Below are positions 17,514 through 25,149 of a stretch of DNA of 64,000 nucleotides, piece by piece. Positions within the stretch are counted from its first letter, which is position 1. Each line of letters opens with the position of its first letter. The DNA is taken from positions 11,984 to 75,983 of the forward strand of contig JAHAGQ010000009.1 of the NCBI GenBank assembly GCA_018373675.1, in the 5' to 3' direction. Under the pieces are notes generated by a model. It saw nothing but the letters and a program-made list of their open reading frames with translations. It made no database searches and was not told the DNA's origin. The stretch is from Collinsella sp. (lineage in GTDB: Bacteria; Actinomycetota; Coriobacteriia; Coriobacteriales; Coriobacteriaceae). A program made the position numbers and the translations under genes.

Positions 17514-17848
17514 AGCTGCTCCATCCTCAACTGAAATTTGCAGGAATTGTGTTGAGTCCATTTTCGTTCATTTTCTTTTTGAGTAAGAAAACGCCTTTCG
17601 ATTACTTATCTTTTCTATAAAAGAAAGATGATTCGCTTGAAAACTGCAATGTCGTATAGAGGGATCCGGCGCGAATCCCTTCCGTTTGCTTTTCAAAAAC
17701 GAGTGTCTTGACCTGTGTGCCGGTGATATCTCATACGTGCGACGCCGTCGATTTTCATACAATGAGCGCAGCAAAACGCAAGGTAAAACGCCTTGTGAAC
17801 AACTACGCCCGATGTCCAGATGCGGGCGAGGGAGAGGAGCAAACGCTC
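17514..17848. promoter_or_regulatory. Divergent DeoR/aldolase control region
   Basis: No gene is seen. The region is AT-rich with repeated TTTC-type words (CGTTCATTTTC, TTTCGATTACTTATC). It also has an inverted repeat ATCTTTTCTATAAAAGAAAGAT with one unpaired base (about 17607-17629). Such TTTC repeats suit a DeoR-type repressor. A TTGACC box is at 17708-17713, but no convincing -10 was placed. Confidence 0.35.
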
Positions 17849-18706
17849 ATGGCACTTGTTACCACCGAAAAGATGCTCAAGGACGCTCAGGCCGGCCACT
17901 ACGCCGTCGGCGCGTTCAACGTCGAGAACCTCGAGTTTGTTATGGCCGTTCTGGCCGCTGCCGAGGAGACCAAGTCCCCCGTCATCATGCAGACCACCCC
18001 GGGCACCATCAAGACCGCTGGTCTGGACTACTTCTACGGCATGGTCAAGGCTGCCGCCGAGCGCGCTTCCGTGCCCGTCGCTCTGCACCTCGATCACGGC
18101 GATGGCTATGACCGCTGCATGCAGGCTTTCCGCACGGGCTACACCTCTGTCATGATCGACGGTTCGCACGAGTCCTTCGAGGACAACATTGCCCTGACCA
18201 AGTCCGTCGCCGATGCTGGCCGCGCCATGGGCGTGCCCGTCGAGGCTGAGCTCGGTAAGGTTGGCGGCAAGGAGGACGACGGTCCCGCGGTTGAGGGCGA
18301 GAGCCCCTACACCGATCCGGCCGAGGCCAAGGAGTTCGCCGAGCGTACCGGCTGCACCTCCCTCGCAATTGGCGTTGGCACCAGCCACGGTGTGTACACG
18401 AGCGATCCGCACATCGAGCAGTCCGTGGTCAAGGCCATCCGCGACGCCGTCGACGTGCCGCTGGTTCTGCACGGCACCTCTGGTGTGCCCGATGAGCAGG
18501 TTGCCGAGGCTGTGAAGAACGGCATCTGCAAGGTTAACTACGCCACCGAGCTGCGTCAGGCCTACACCAAGGGCTTCATGGCCTACATGGCCGAGAACCC
18601 CGCCTGCTTCGATCCCAAGAAGCCGGCCAAGGAGGGCATGCGTGAGATCACCGAGCTGGTTAAGATCCGCATGACCAACCTCAACTCTGTGGGCAAAGCA
18701 GAGTAA
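17849..18706 (+). CDS. gatY: Class II D-tagatose-1,6-bisphosphate aldolase
   Basis: This 285-residue zinc aldolase should split tagatose-1,6-bisphosphate to dihydroxyacetone phosphate and glyceraldehyde-3-phosphate, closing the tagatose-6-phosphate pathway. The GatY/KbaY/Fba class II motif is ALHLDHGDGYDRC with D82 and zinc ligand H83. Further ligand regions are VGTSHGVY and VLHGTSGVPDEQV. The start at ATG 17849 after GGAGAGGAGCAAACGCTC gives the usual 284-286 residues. Gram-positive lac operons use the class I enzyme LacD; a class II enzyme would replace it here. Fructose-1,6-bisphosphate aldolase (fba) is a real alternative or second activity. Confidence 0.75.
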   Translation: MALVTTEKMLKDAQAGHYAVGAFNVENLEFVMAVLAAAEETKSPVIMQTTPGTIKTAGLDYFYGMVKAAAERASVPVALHLDHGDGYDRCMQAFRTGYTSVMIDGSHESFEDNIALTKSVADAGRAMGVPVEAELGKVGGKEDDGPAVEGESPYTDPAEAKEFAERTGCTSLAIGVGTSHGVYTSDPHIEQSVVKAIRDAVDVPLVLHGTSGVPDEQVAEAVKNGICKVNYATELRQAYTKGFMAYMAENPACFDPKKPAKEGMREITELVKIRMTNLNSVGKAE

Positions 18707-18730
18707 CAACAAGGGTACTCTGATTCCACC

Positions 18731-18881
18731 GGACGGTTTGGGCGGGTCCCGTACTTAGTTTCCAAAACGTCCTCGCGCATGAAGGCCCCCGTTGTCTCGC
18801 TTCTTCGAAGCGTTGACAACGGGGGCCTTCGCGCTGCGGAATGATTTTGGAAACTAAGTACGGGACCCGCCCAAACCGTCC
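18731..18881 (+). repeat. Structured hairpin element A (CGTCCTC/TGCGGAATG family)
   Basis: A perfect 37-bp outer stem (18731-18767 with 18845-18881) is followed inward by the left junction CGTCCTC (18768-18774). Then come a 4-bp stem GCGC/GCGC, a left bulge ATG, a 15-bp inner stem and a single right bulge C. The right junction is TGCGGAATGA. It lies downstream of the aldolase gene. Five more copies with different stems but the same junctions are in this window. Confidence 0.85.
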
Positions 18882-19412
18882 TGCTCAATCGCCCTTGTGG
18901 CGTTGGGGCGGAAATGGGTGGGCGTCAGGGCTCCTTTGTTGATGAGGGGTTAGTATGCCCGGGCTTGGTTGGGGAATGACTTGTTTAGGGATGCTTGTAG
19001 CTTTTCGAACGATGCTCGTAAGTTGTGGCTCTGGTCGGTTGAGCGTTTGGCTTTTGTGGTTGGGGAGTCGAGGAGGCCGTTTCTCTGTGTCGGGGGGAAG
19101 GAGAAAAGGTTTGCATGATTTAGGGATGGCTGCTGTGCTGCGCCGTTGGAAGAATGCATGCTTATGCGGCCTCCTCGATGTCCACCAAAAGATTGCGCAC
19201 GGGGTGTGCTGCTAGGTCCCGTGCGCTGGCAGTATTATGCCGCGGTTGCTGCAAAGAAGCGCTAAAGAAAGGCTTAACCTGGTTTGGTGTTACGATGAAA
19301 CCGCAGGTCAAGGCTATTGAGTAACACTCTTGAAAGGTTTTGAGCTTAAGGGCTTTCTAAGGTTTGTGGCGTAGACGTGGCGCGGACGTGCGGAGCGTGT
19401 GAATGCTCGCTG
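18882..19412. other. Intergenic region without a convincing gene
   Basis: Roughly 530 bases with irregular base composition. Short minus-strand reading frames exist. One ends in RNLLVDIEEAA, which could be the tail of a decayed gene, but none has a start with a ribosome site or a recognised family. I see no tRNA or clear mobile element here. Confidence 0.4.
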
Positions 19413-20402
19413 TTAGCGCTGCGGCTCTGCAGCCCGTACCTGCTCGATGACCTTTTCCATGGTGGCATCGATGCGGTCTTTCTTGAGCTCGCATTCCCAG
19501 ACGGTGATGGGCGTCCAGCCCATTTGGGTAAGTGCGTTGATGGCAGCGCGGTCGCGCTCGACGTTGCGACGGAACTTTGCCTCCCAAAACTCAACGTTGC
19601 GCTTGGGCTGGCTAGGGTTGCACTTGGGGCAGCGATGCCAAAAGCAGCCGTTGACGAAGATGGCGATCTTGCGCCCGGGAAAGGCGATATCGGGTTTGCC
19701 GGGAACCTTCCATTCCAAGCGATAGCCCGTAAGACCTGCTGCCCGCAGGCGCTGGCGTACGAGCAGCTCGGGCTTGGTGTTGGCGCGCTTGTTACCCTTC
19801 ATGGACTTTTTTATAGCGGCGCGACGGCGCACGAGTTCACGTTCGTCGGCGGAAAGGTCCGAGGTGTCGATGCCGTCCAGCAGGCCAGGCTTGGGACGCT
19901 TTTTGCTGCGGCGCTTCGGTGCGCGCTTGGGTTTGGTGGCGGGCTCGTCGGTCGTGGTGGCCTCGGCGTCGTTGGCAGTGCCGTTGGCCTCAAGCCGATC
20001 TTCCTTCAGCTCAATCAGAGCATCGATGAGCCCCTTGTCTGCGGGCATCCATTCCACCGTGGCAAGCGAGGTGCGCGGAATCCAGCGGATATCAAGCTGG
20101 CGGTCGTGCTTCTGAGGCTTATCGGATTCATCGGCGAGCGAGCAGTAGTAGCACTCCATGGAGAGATGAAAATCGGGGTAGTCATACTCAACGGTGTAGA
20201 AATCGCGCAGGTTGGTGACTTTTACCTGCAGCTCCTCCATAAGCTCGCGGCGTACGGCGTCCTCGGGCGTCTCGCCGCGCATGAGCTTGCCGCCGGGGAA
20301 TTCCCAAAGTCCCTGCATGTCGCCATAGCCGCGCTGCACGGCCAGTAGCTCGTCGGATCCTTCCTTGCGAATGATCCCAGCGGCAACATGAACAGTCTTC
20401 AA
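19413..20402 (-). CDS. Fusion of NUDIX hydrolase and Vsr-type mismatch endonuclease
   Basis: This 329-residue protein has two domains. Residues 1-130 are a MutT/NudG-like NUDIX domain with Nudix box GGKLMRGETPEDAVRRE...EEL (about 38-60), which hydrolyses nucleoside triphosphates. Residues 135-197 are a charged Lys/Arg/Pro linker. Residues 198-311 are a Vsr very-short-patch-repair endonuclease, with the KGNKRANTKPELLVR start, catalytic PDIAF Asp (D238), NGCFWHRCP, NVERDRAAI and WECEL. Vsr nicks at T:G mismatches left by deamination of 5-methylcytosine. The start is TTG at 20402 after GAGAGGACTCCTG; no in-frame ATG fits. No cytosine methyltransferase gene is nearby. It diverges from the ABC exporter. 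Confidence 0.85.
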   Translation of the reverse strand: MKTVHVAAGIIRKEGSDELLAVQRGYGDMQGLWEFPGGKLMRGETPEDAVRRELMEELQVKVTNLRDFYTVEYDYPDFHLSMECYYCSLADESDKPQKHDRQLDIRWIPRTSLATVEWMPADKGLIDALIELKEDRLEANGTANDAEATTTDEPATKPKRAPKRRSKKRPKPGLLDGIDTSDLSADERELVRRRAAIKKSMKGNKRANTKPELLVRQRLRAAGLTGYRLEWKVPGKPDIAFPGRKIAIFVNGCFWHRCPKCNPSQPKRNVEFWEAKFRRNVERDRAAINALTQMGWTPITVWECELKKDRIDATMEKVIEQVRAAEPQR

Positions 20403-20550
20403 CAGGAGTCCTCTCTCAACATCAACACGTGACAGGCTAGCTACCCGTACCTTACACAACGGTAAGGCAAGCGTAAGCCATATCGATGGTAGCCGACTCG
20501 TCTTCTTGCGACTATAGATGCCGTAGACTAATTGCAAGAAAGGACTCGGT

Positions 20551-21336
20551 ATGCAAACCACGCACATGGCGACCCCGGTACTGGAGGTCGCGCATCTCGA
20601 AAAGGTATATGGAGCGCTGGGCAACGTGACCCGCGCGCTCAACGACGTCAGCTTTACCGTCAACCGCGCCGAATTCGTTGGCATCATGGGCGCCTCGGGC
20701 TCGGGCAAGTCGACGTTGCTCAACTGCGTCTCGACCATCGATAGCGCCACGAGCGGCACCATCCGCATCAACGGGCAGGACGTAACACGCATGAAGCAGG
20801 CTAAGCTTTCGCAGTTCCGCCGCGAGGAGCTCGGCTTTATCTTCCAGGATTCCAACCTGCTCGATACGCTCACGGCGCGCGAGAACATCGCCCTGCCGCT
20901 CACCATCGCCCGCACAAACTCGGCAGAGATCTCAACCCGCGTGCAGGATGTGGCAGCGCGCCTCTCCATCAGTCAGGTGCTCGACAAGTATCCCCACCAG
21001 ATGTCCGGCGGTCAGCAGCAGCGCGTTGCCGCGGCTCGCGCGCTCGTAACCGATCCCACCATGATCATGGCCGACGAGCCCACCGGCGCCCTCGATTCCA
21101 AGAGCGCCCGCCTGCTGCTCGAGAGCCTGGAGGCCCTCAATCGCCGCCTGCGCGCCACCGTGCTCATGGTCACGCATGACAGCTTTGCTGCCAGCTACAC
21201 GAGCCGCGTGTTGTTTATCCGCGACGGCAAGATCTTCACCGAGCTGCGCCGTGGCGACACCGACCGCCGAGAGTTCTTCGACCGCATTATGGAGGTCGTT
21301 GCCATGATGGGCGGTGAGGGCTCCGATGCTCTGTAA
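20551..21336 (+). CDS. ABC transporter ATP-binding protein (BceA/MacB-like)
   Basis: This 261-residue ATPase powers the FtsX-type permease that follows. Motifs: Walker A GASGSGKSTLL, Q-loop FIFQDSNLL, ABC signature MSGGQQQRVAAARAL, Walker [15 protein letters not shown] and H-loop VTHDSFAA. This is the lipoprotein/antimicrobial-peptide ABC subfamily. It starts at ATG 20551 after AAGAAAGGACTCGGT. The reading frame overlaps the permease start by 11 bases, so translation is coupled. A CCTTAC/GTAAGG dyad lies in the upstream region (20450-20467). No two-component system is adjacent, unlike many bce loci. Confidence 0.9.
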   Translation: MQTTHMATPVLEVAHLEKVYGALGNVTRALNDVSFTVNRAEFVGIMGASGSGKSTLLNCVSTIDSATSGTIRINGQDVTRMKQAKLSQFRREELGFIFQDSNLLDTLTARENIALPLTIARTNSAEISTRVQDVAARLSISQVLDKYPHQMSGGQQQRVAAARALVTDPTMIMADEPTGALDSKSARLLLESLEALNRRLRATVLMVTHDSFAASYTSRVLFIRDGKIFTELRRGDTDRREFFDRIMEVVAMMGGEGSDAL

Positions 21337-23527
21337 ACTCGCTTGGGGCAACGTCCGCCGCGCCGGCCGCGACTACCTCGTCTACCTTTTGACGCTCACC
21401 TTGGGCGTCACGGTCTTCTATGCCTTTAACACCATCTCGATGCAGGTCGACATCGCCGGAATCGATGAAGAGGGCTTGGCGCAGGTTATGGGCAGCATGC
21501 TCGGCGACCTGACGTACTTTTTGGCCGGTGTCATGGCCTTTTTGATGGTGTACGCCAATAACTTCATCATGAAACGCCGCAAGAAGGAGTTTGGCCTGTA
21601 CCAGGTGCTCGGCATGGGGCGCGGGCGCGTCGCCACGATCATGGCGCTCGAGACCGTGATCGTCTCGGTCGTGGCCTTTGTCGCCGGCATTGTGCTGGGT
21701 GTGGGACTCTCCCAGCTCATGGCGTTCTTTACGGCCTCGCTCTTTAAGACACAGATCGCCAATTTCCACTTCTTTTTCTCAGTGCATGCGTTCAATCTGA
21801 CCCTTGCCTGCATGCTCGTAATGTTTGTGCTCACGCTACTGCTGAACCTCCGCGCCGTGCGTCGTACCAAACTCATCGAGCTTATGGGTGCCGAGCGTCG
21901 CAACGAGAGCATCAAGACACGCAACCCCTGGATCGCGATTGCCATCTTTGCCGTGGGAGTGGTGCTTGTGGGCGTGGCCTATTACCGTCTGCTACGCGAT
22001 GGGTTCCCGCTAACCGCGACGGACAGCAAGCTGCAAGAGGCCATGAACCAGTTTGGTATTACGACCGCTATGGTTACCGTGGGCACCTTTGCCCTGTTCT
22101 GGGGACTCTCGGGCATGCTCATCAAGCTGCTGCAGAGCCTGCGCGGCGTGTATTGGCGCGGCCTCAACATGTTTACCGTGCGCCAGCTTGCGGCCAAGGT
22201 CAACACGGTGTGCTTTTCGATGGGCGTCATCGCGATGCTCCTGTTTTTGGCCATCACCTCGGTGGCGTGCGGTATGTCGATTGCCAACGTGATGAACGAA
22301 AACCTGGAGCGCTATAACCCTGTTGATGTGTCTCAGACGTATGTCTATTACACGCCCGATACGCTCGACTACTACAAAGGGTATGTCAATCCGTCTGAGG
22401 CCGATCGCATGGTGCTGGCCGATACAACGGTCGATTTGTACCCCGCATGGCACGGTAAGGGCAAGTCGTCGGGCAACAACGACGAGACCGGCAAGAAGGT
22501 CGATATCGCCGATGTTGCCGGTGAGCATGTGCAGATCGATTCGTATCTGAGTTACCCGTTTGGCGGTTCGGATCCTTCGGTGACCCCAGGTGAGATGTGC
22601 AAGACCATGGGCGAAAAGCTTCCCAAGGCGTTCGGGGGTAGCAATGCCGATACGATGGGTCTGTTTGTGACGCCGGCGAGCCAGTACAACAAACTGCGTC
22701 AGATGATGGGCGAGGAGCCGGTGCACATCGGTCACGACCAGTATCTGCTCACGTGTGATATGGGCGGCGAGCTGGTCGACCTGTACACCAAGTATATGGC
22801 TGGCGGCCATGCCCTTACCTTGGGCGGGCATACGCTCAAGCCCGCAACCGATAAGTCGGACGAAGATACGGCGGCCATCGCCAACTCGGTGATGGGCAGT
22901 AATCCGGGTACCGTCGTCGTTGCCGACGAGCTGTTGTCCCAGCTTAATCTGCAGCCGTATTCCAGCAGTCTGCTCGTTAACTACAAACAGGGGATGGATA
23001 CGACCGAGGCAGACGAGAGCATTAAAAACACTGTGCTCGACAATCTGCTCGTTGACGGCAAGGAGCCGGGGTCGTGGGGAATCTTCATCACACGCTCCGA
23101 GATGTACACGCAAGCAGCGCAAATGAACGGTCTTATTAGCTACCTAGCCATCTACATCGGCTTTGTATTGGTCGTTGCATGCGCGGCGATTCTGTCGATC
23201 CAGCAACTCTCCAACGTGGCCGACGGCAGCCGCAGCTATCGTGTGCTGGCACAGATCGGCTGTGACGACCGCCAGATCCGCCATTCGGTGATGGCGCAGC
23301 AAGCGGTATTCTTCCTGTTCCCGCTGGCAGTGGGCCTGGCGCACTCCTTTGTGGCACTTAAGGTGATCATCGAGCTGGTGAGCATATTCGGAAATATGAG
23401 CATCGGCGGCACCGTGGGCCTCACCTGTGCAATCTTCCTGGCGGCCTATGGCGGCTACTTCCTGGTGACCTACCTCATGAGCACCGGCATGGTACAAGCT
23501 GCCATCGCTACCCGCTACAGCGAGTAA
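21326..23527 (+). CDS. BceB-like FtsX-family ABC permease
   Basis: This 733-residue inner-membrane permease has the ten-segment BceB layout. Helices fall at about 20-40, 55-80, 105-130, 155-175, 200-225, 245-270 and 295-325. A large extracellular domain (about 330-590) is followed by three C-terminal helices (about 600-625, 655-680, 695-720). The family exports or detoxifies peptide antibiotics such as bacitracin-like compounds, or senses cell-wall stress. The ATG at 21326 overlaps the end of the ATPase gene and follows GGTGAGGGCTCCG. The substrate is unknown. Confidence 0.85.
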   Translation: MLCKLAWGNVRRAGRDYLVYLLTLTLGVTVFYAFNTISMQVDIAGIDEEGLAQVMGSMLGDLTYFLAGVMAFLMVYANNFIMKRRKKEFGLYQVLGMGRGRVATIMALETVIVSVVAFVAGIVLGVGLSQLMAFFTASLFKTQIANFHFFFSVHAFNLTLACMLVMFVLTLLLNLRAVRRTKLIELMGAERRNESIKTRNPWIAIAIFAVGVVLVGVAYYRLLRDGFPLTATDSKLQEAMNQFGITTAMVTVGTFALFWGLSGMLIKLLQSLRGVYWRGLNMFTVRQLAAKVNTVCFSMGVIAMLLFLAITSVACGMSIANVMNENLERYNPVDVSQTYVYYTPDTLDYYKGYVNPSEADRMVLADTTVDLYPAWHGKGKSSGNNDETGKKVDIADVAGEHVQIDSYLSYPFGGSDPSVTPGEMCKTMGEKLPKAFGGSNADTMGLFVTPASQYNKLRQMMGEEPVHIGHDQYLLTCDMGGELVDLYTKYMAGGHALTLGGHTLKPATDKSDEDTAAIANSVMGSNPGTVVVADELLSQLNLQPYSSSLLVNYKQGMDTTEADESIKNTVLDNLLVDGKEPGSWGIFITRSEMYTQAAQMNGLISYLAIYIGFVLVVACAAILSIQQLSNVADGSRSYRVLAQIGCDDRQIRHSVMAQQAVFFLFPLAVGLAHSFVALKVIIELVSIFGNMSIGGTVGLTCAIFLAAYGGYFLVTYLMSTGMVQAAIATRYSE

Positions 23528-23564
23528 CAAGCGGGCAAAACCGTCGCAAAATTAGAGGCGTATG

Positions 23565-23605
23565 ACCGCCGCGAAGGGACCAGGGGCCCTTTCGCGGCGG
23601 TTTTT
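23565..23605 (+). terminator. Terminator after BceB-like permease gene
   Basis: The stem ACCGCCGCGAAGGG / CCCTTTCGCGGCGGT (one unpaired base) is followed by TTTTTG. Confidence 0.85.
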
Positions 23606-23629
23606 GCCAATCTGGTGCGTCTCAGATAC

Positions 23630-23748
23630 AAGTGAGTAGACTTTTTTGAACCTGCCGAGCACATCGCGGCAAGTGCTCAATAAAATCGCAGGTCAGGGCT
23701 GTGGCGTTTTGAGGTGTGCTCGGCATCCCGCCAAAAGCCTACTCACTT
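23630..23748. repeat. Large nested inverted repeat between two terminators
   Basis: Outer arms AAGTGAGTAG (23630-23639) and CTACTCACTT (23739-23748) enclose inner arms TGCCGAGCACA (23653-23663) and TGTGCTCGGCA (23715-23725), with unpaired bases between the stems. No coding sequence is present. It lies between two near-identical terminators. Confidence 0.6.
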
Positions 23749-23762
23749 GGTTTTACTGCTAG

Positions 23763-23803
23763 AAAACCGCCGCGAGGGAAAGTAGCTCCCTCGCGGCGGT
23801 TTT
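23763..23803. terminator. Bidirectional terminator
   Basis: A 17-bp stem AAAACCGCCGCGAGGGA / TCCCTCGCGGCGGTTTT has T-runs on both strands. Its stem resembles the terminator at 23565. Confidence 0.85.
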
Positions 23804-23804
23804 T

Positions 23805-23859
23805 GGCGTTTGCCCAGATAAAACCTGCCAAAATAAACCTGTCCCTTTTTGGCAGGTTA
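23805..23859 (-). repeat. Dispersed GGGACAGG hairpin, copy R1
   Basis: Read on the minus strand, the repeat starts with TAACCTGCCAAAA, whose TAA is the stop codon of the LuxR-type gene. It continues through GGGACAGGTTTA to TTTTGGCAGGTT and the tail TTATCTGGGCAAACGC. The 12-bp stem is perfect. Copies R2-R4 are at 30806, 59720 and 63281. Confidence 0.75.
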
Positions 23860-24819
23860 TCGCTTCCAAAAGTGGAGGATGAGCGTCGTGCGGTTTTGCT
23901 GTTCGGTTTTGACCAGGATGTTGTGGATGTGGGTCTTGACGGTGCCCACGGCAAGGAATAGCTCGTCAGCGATCTCTTGGTTCGATTTGCCCAGTACGAC
24001 CAGACGCATAACTTCGGTCTCACGGTTGGAGAGCTTGTAGGCGTTGCGATAGAAGGGCATCTGCTCTTCGATGTGTCGATCAAGATCGCTGACGTTCTTT
24101 TCCTCGGGCGCCTCCTGCATGCGGATTGAAAGCACGTGGTAGGAGTAGATGATCAGCAGAATCGCAAAGTAGCAGGCAAAGACGTTTTCGCTAAAGCTGC
24201 GCTCGGACAGATATAGTTGCAGCCAAGAGGGCGCCAGACTCATGGGGACAATCAGAATGTTGTAGAAATCCTCGGCAACGATGCAACCGACCAGAATAGC
24301 GCCGATAATCAGGTGCTTTCGTTGGTTGTTAACGCGTGCCTTCAGCTCGACTTGCGTGCTCTTGCGTGCCGTCCAAAAGATATATAGCCCCACGAAAACA
24401 AGGAATACCTGACGCATCGTGTAGTAGAGCCATTGATGAATGGGGCCGTAGGGGACAGCGACGATAATCAGCAGCTCGCTCAGCAAGAACGTTGCGACGG
24501 GAATGACAAACTGCTTTTTTGAATGCTTGTCGAGCAAATCCATGGCAATGAGCCAAATAAAAGCCTGCGAAGCGGTCGCCACAAAGGTCCGCAACACAGG
24601 TATGGTAATTGAGTAATAGTCGCTGGCTGGAAAACTCTGGTTTTGCAGCGTGTATTCAAAGAGAATCTCGGTCATCTCGATGGCATAGCAGATAAATACG
24701 CCGCTGCCATAGATAAAGAAGCGTCGACGAGACGAGGCATAGGCGGCAAGCGAGAGCACCGCCGTCACAATACAGATCACGAGTATCGCTAGGGTATAGA
24801 AGAACATCAGGGTGTTCAT
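23857..24819 (-). CDS. Membrane-anchored LuxR-family regulator (AguR-like)
   Basis: The N-terminal two thirds of this 320-residue protein contain six or seven hydrophobic segments (about 5-27, 34-52, 72-98, 107-125, 132-150, 170-190 and 212-232). The C-terminus (about 255-310) is a LuxR/GerE helix-turn-helix (LSNRETEVMRLVVLGKSNQE, then GTVKTHIHNILVKT). It therefore looks like a one-component membrane sensor. Agmatine deiminase operons of enterococci and lactococci are activated by a membrane LuxR protein, AguR. This gene is divergent from the agmatine gene set here, so an equivalent role is inferred. Its stop codon lies inside repeat R1. Confidence 0.8.
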   Translation of the reverse strand: MNTLMFFYTLAILVICIVTAVLSLAAYASSRRRFFIYGSGVFICYAIEMTEILFEYTLQNQSFPASDYYSITIPVLRTFVATASQAFIWLIAMDLLDKHSKKQFVIPVATFLLSELLIIVAVPYGPIHQWLYYTMRQVFLVFVGLYIFWTARKSTQVELKARVNNQRKHLIIGAILVGCIVAEDFYNILIVPMSLAPSWLQLYLSERSFSENVFACYFAILLIIYSYHVLSIRMQEAPEEKNVSDLDRHIEEQMPFYRNAYKLSNRETEVMRLVVLGKSNQEIADELFLAVGTVKTHIHNILVKTEQQNRTTLILHFWKR

Positions 24820-24960
24820 CTGTCACCGTCCCATCTCATTTATTCTATGGCCGAGCTCTGTATACCTTGTGGGATATAGACGTCTCAACCCTTCGTTTCA
24901 TTGCGGATTAGGCGCCGAGATACAGCATAGCCGTATACCGTTCGCGGTTCTAGATGGTAA

Positions 24961-25009
24961 ACCCCCTGTAAACTCTTGACCTGCGGGTTTATATTGGTTT
25001 AGAGGGGGT
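24961..25009. promoter_or_regulatory. Inverted ACCCCCT/AGGGGGT sites in the agmatine promoter region
   Basis: ACCCCCT (24961-24967) and AGGGGGT (25003-25009) flank a CTTGACCTGCGGG stretch with a -35-like TTGACC box. This lies between the divergent LuxR gene and the carbamoyltransferase gene. An operator for the LuxR protein is plausible but not shown. The rest of the 330-bp gap holds no gene. Confidence 0.4.
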
Positions 25010-25149
25010 GTAACTCCATGAACGGTCTTTAATCCCGAATAAACTAGGTAAAAATTGCATACGGGTGAATGATGGTCTTGTCAACACGAGGCGTGATGTT
25101 CGAGCGCCTCATAGTAATAGTCGGCAAGACCGGCGGAAAGGAAATCGAC

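Noticed and set aside
16710..17561. GlpR or fructose-repressor identity for the DeoR gene
   Set aside because: DeoR subfamilies cannot be told apart by eye. Context favours a sugar-phosphate sensor for the tagatose pathway, so no symbol was given.
18950..19214. Short minus-strand frames ending RNLLVDIEEAA and KSFPNQARAY
   Set aside because: They might be tails of decayed genes, but there is no start, ribosome site or recognised family.
20403..20969. N-terminal extension of the NUDIX-Vsr frame to 20969
   Set aside because: This part is antisense to the ABC ATPase gene and has no NUDIX similarity. The TTG at 20402 has a ribosome site and begins exactly at the domain.
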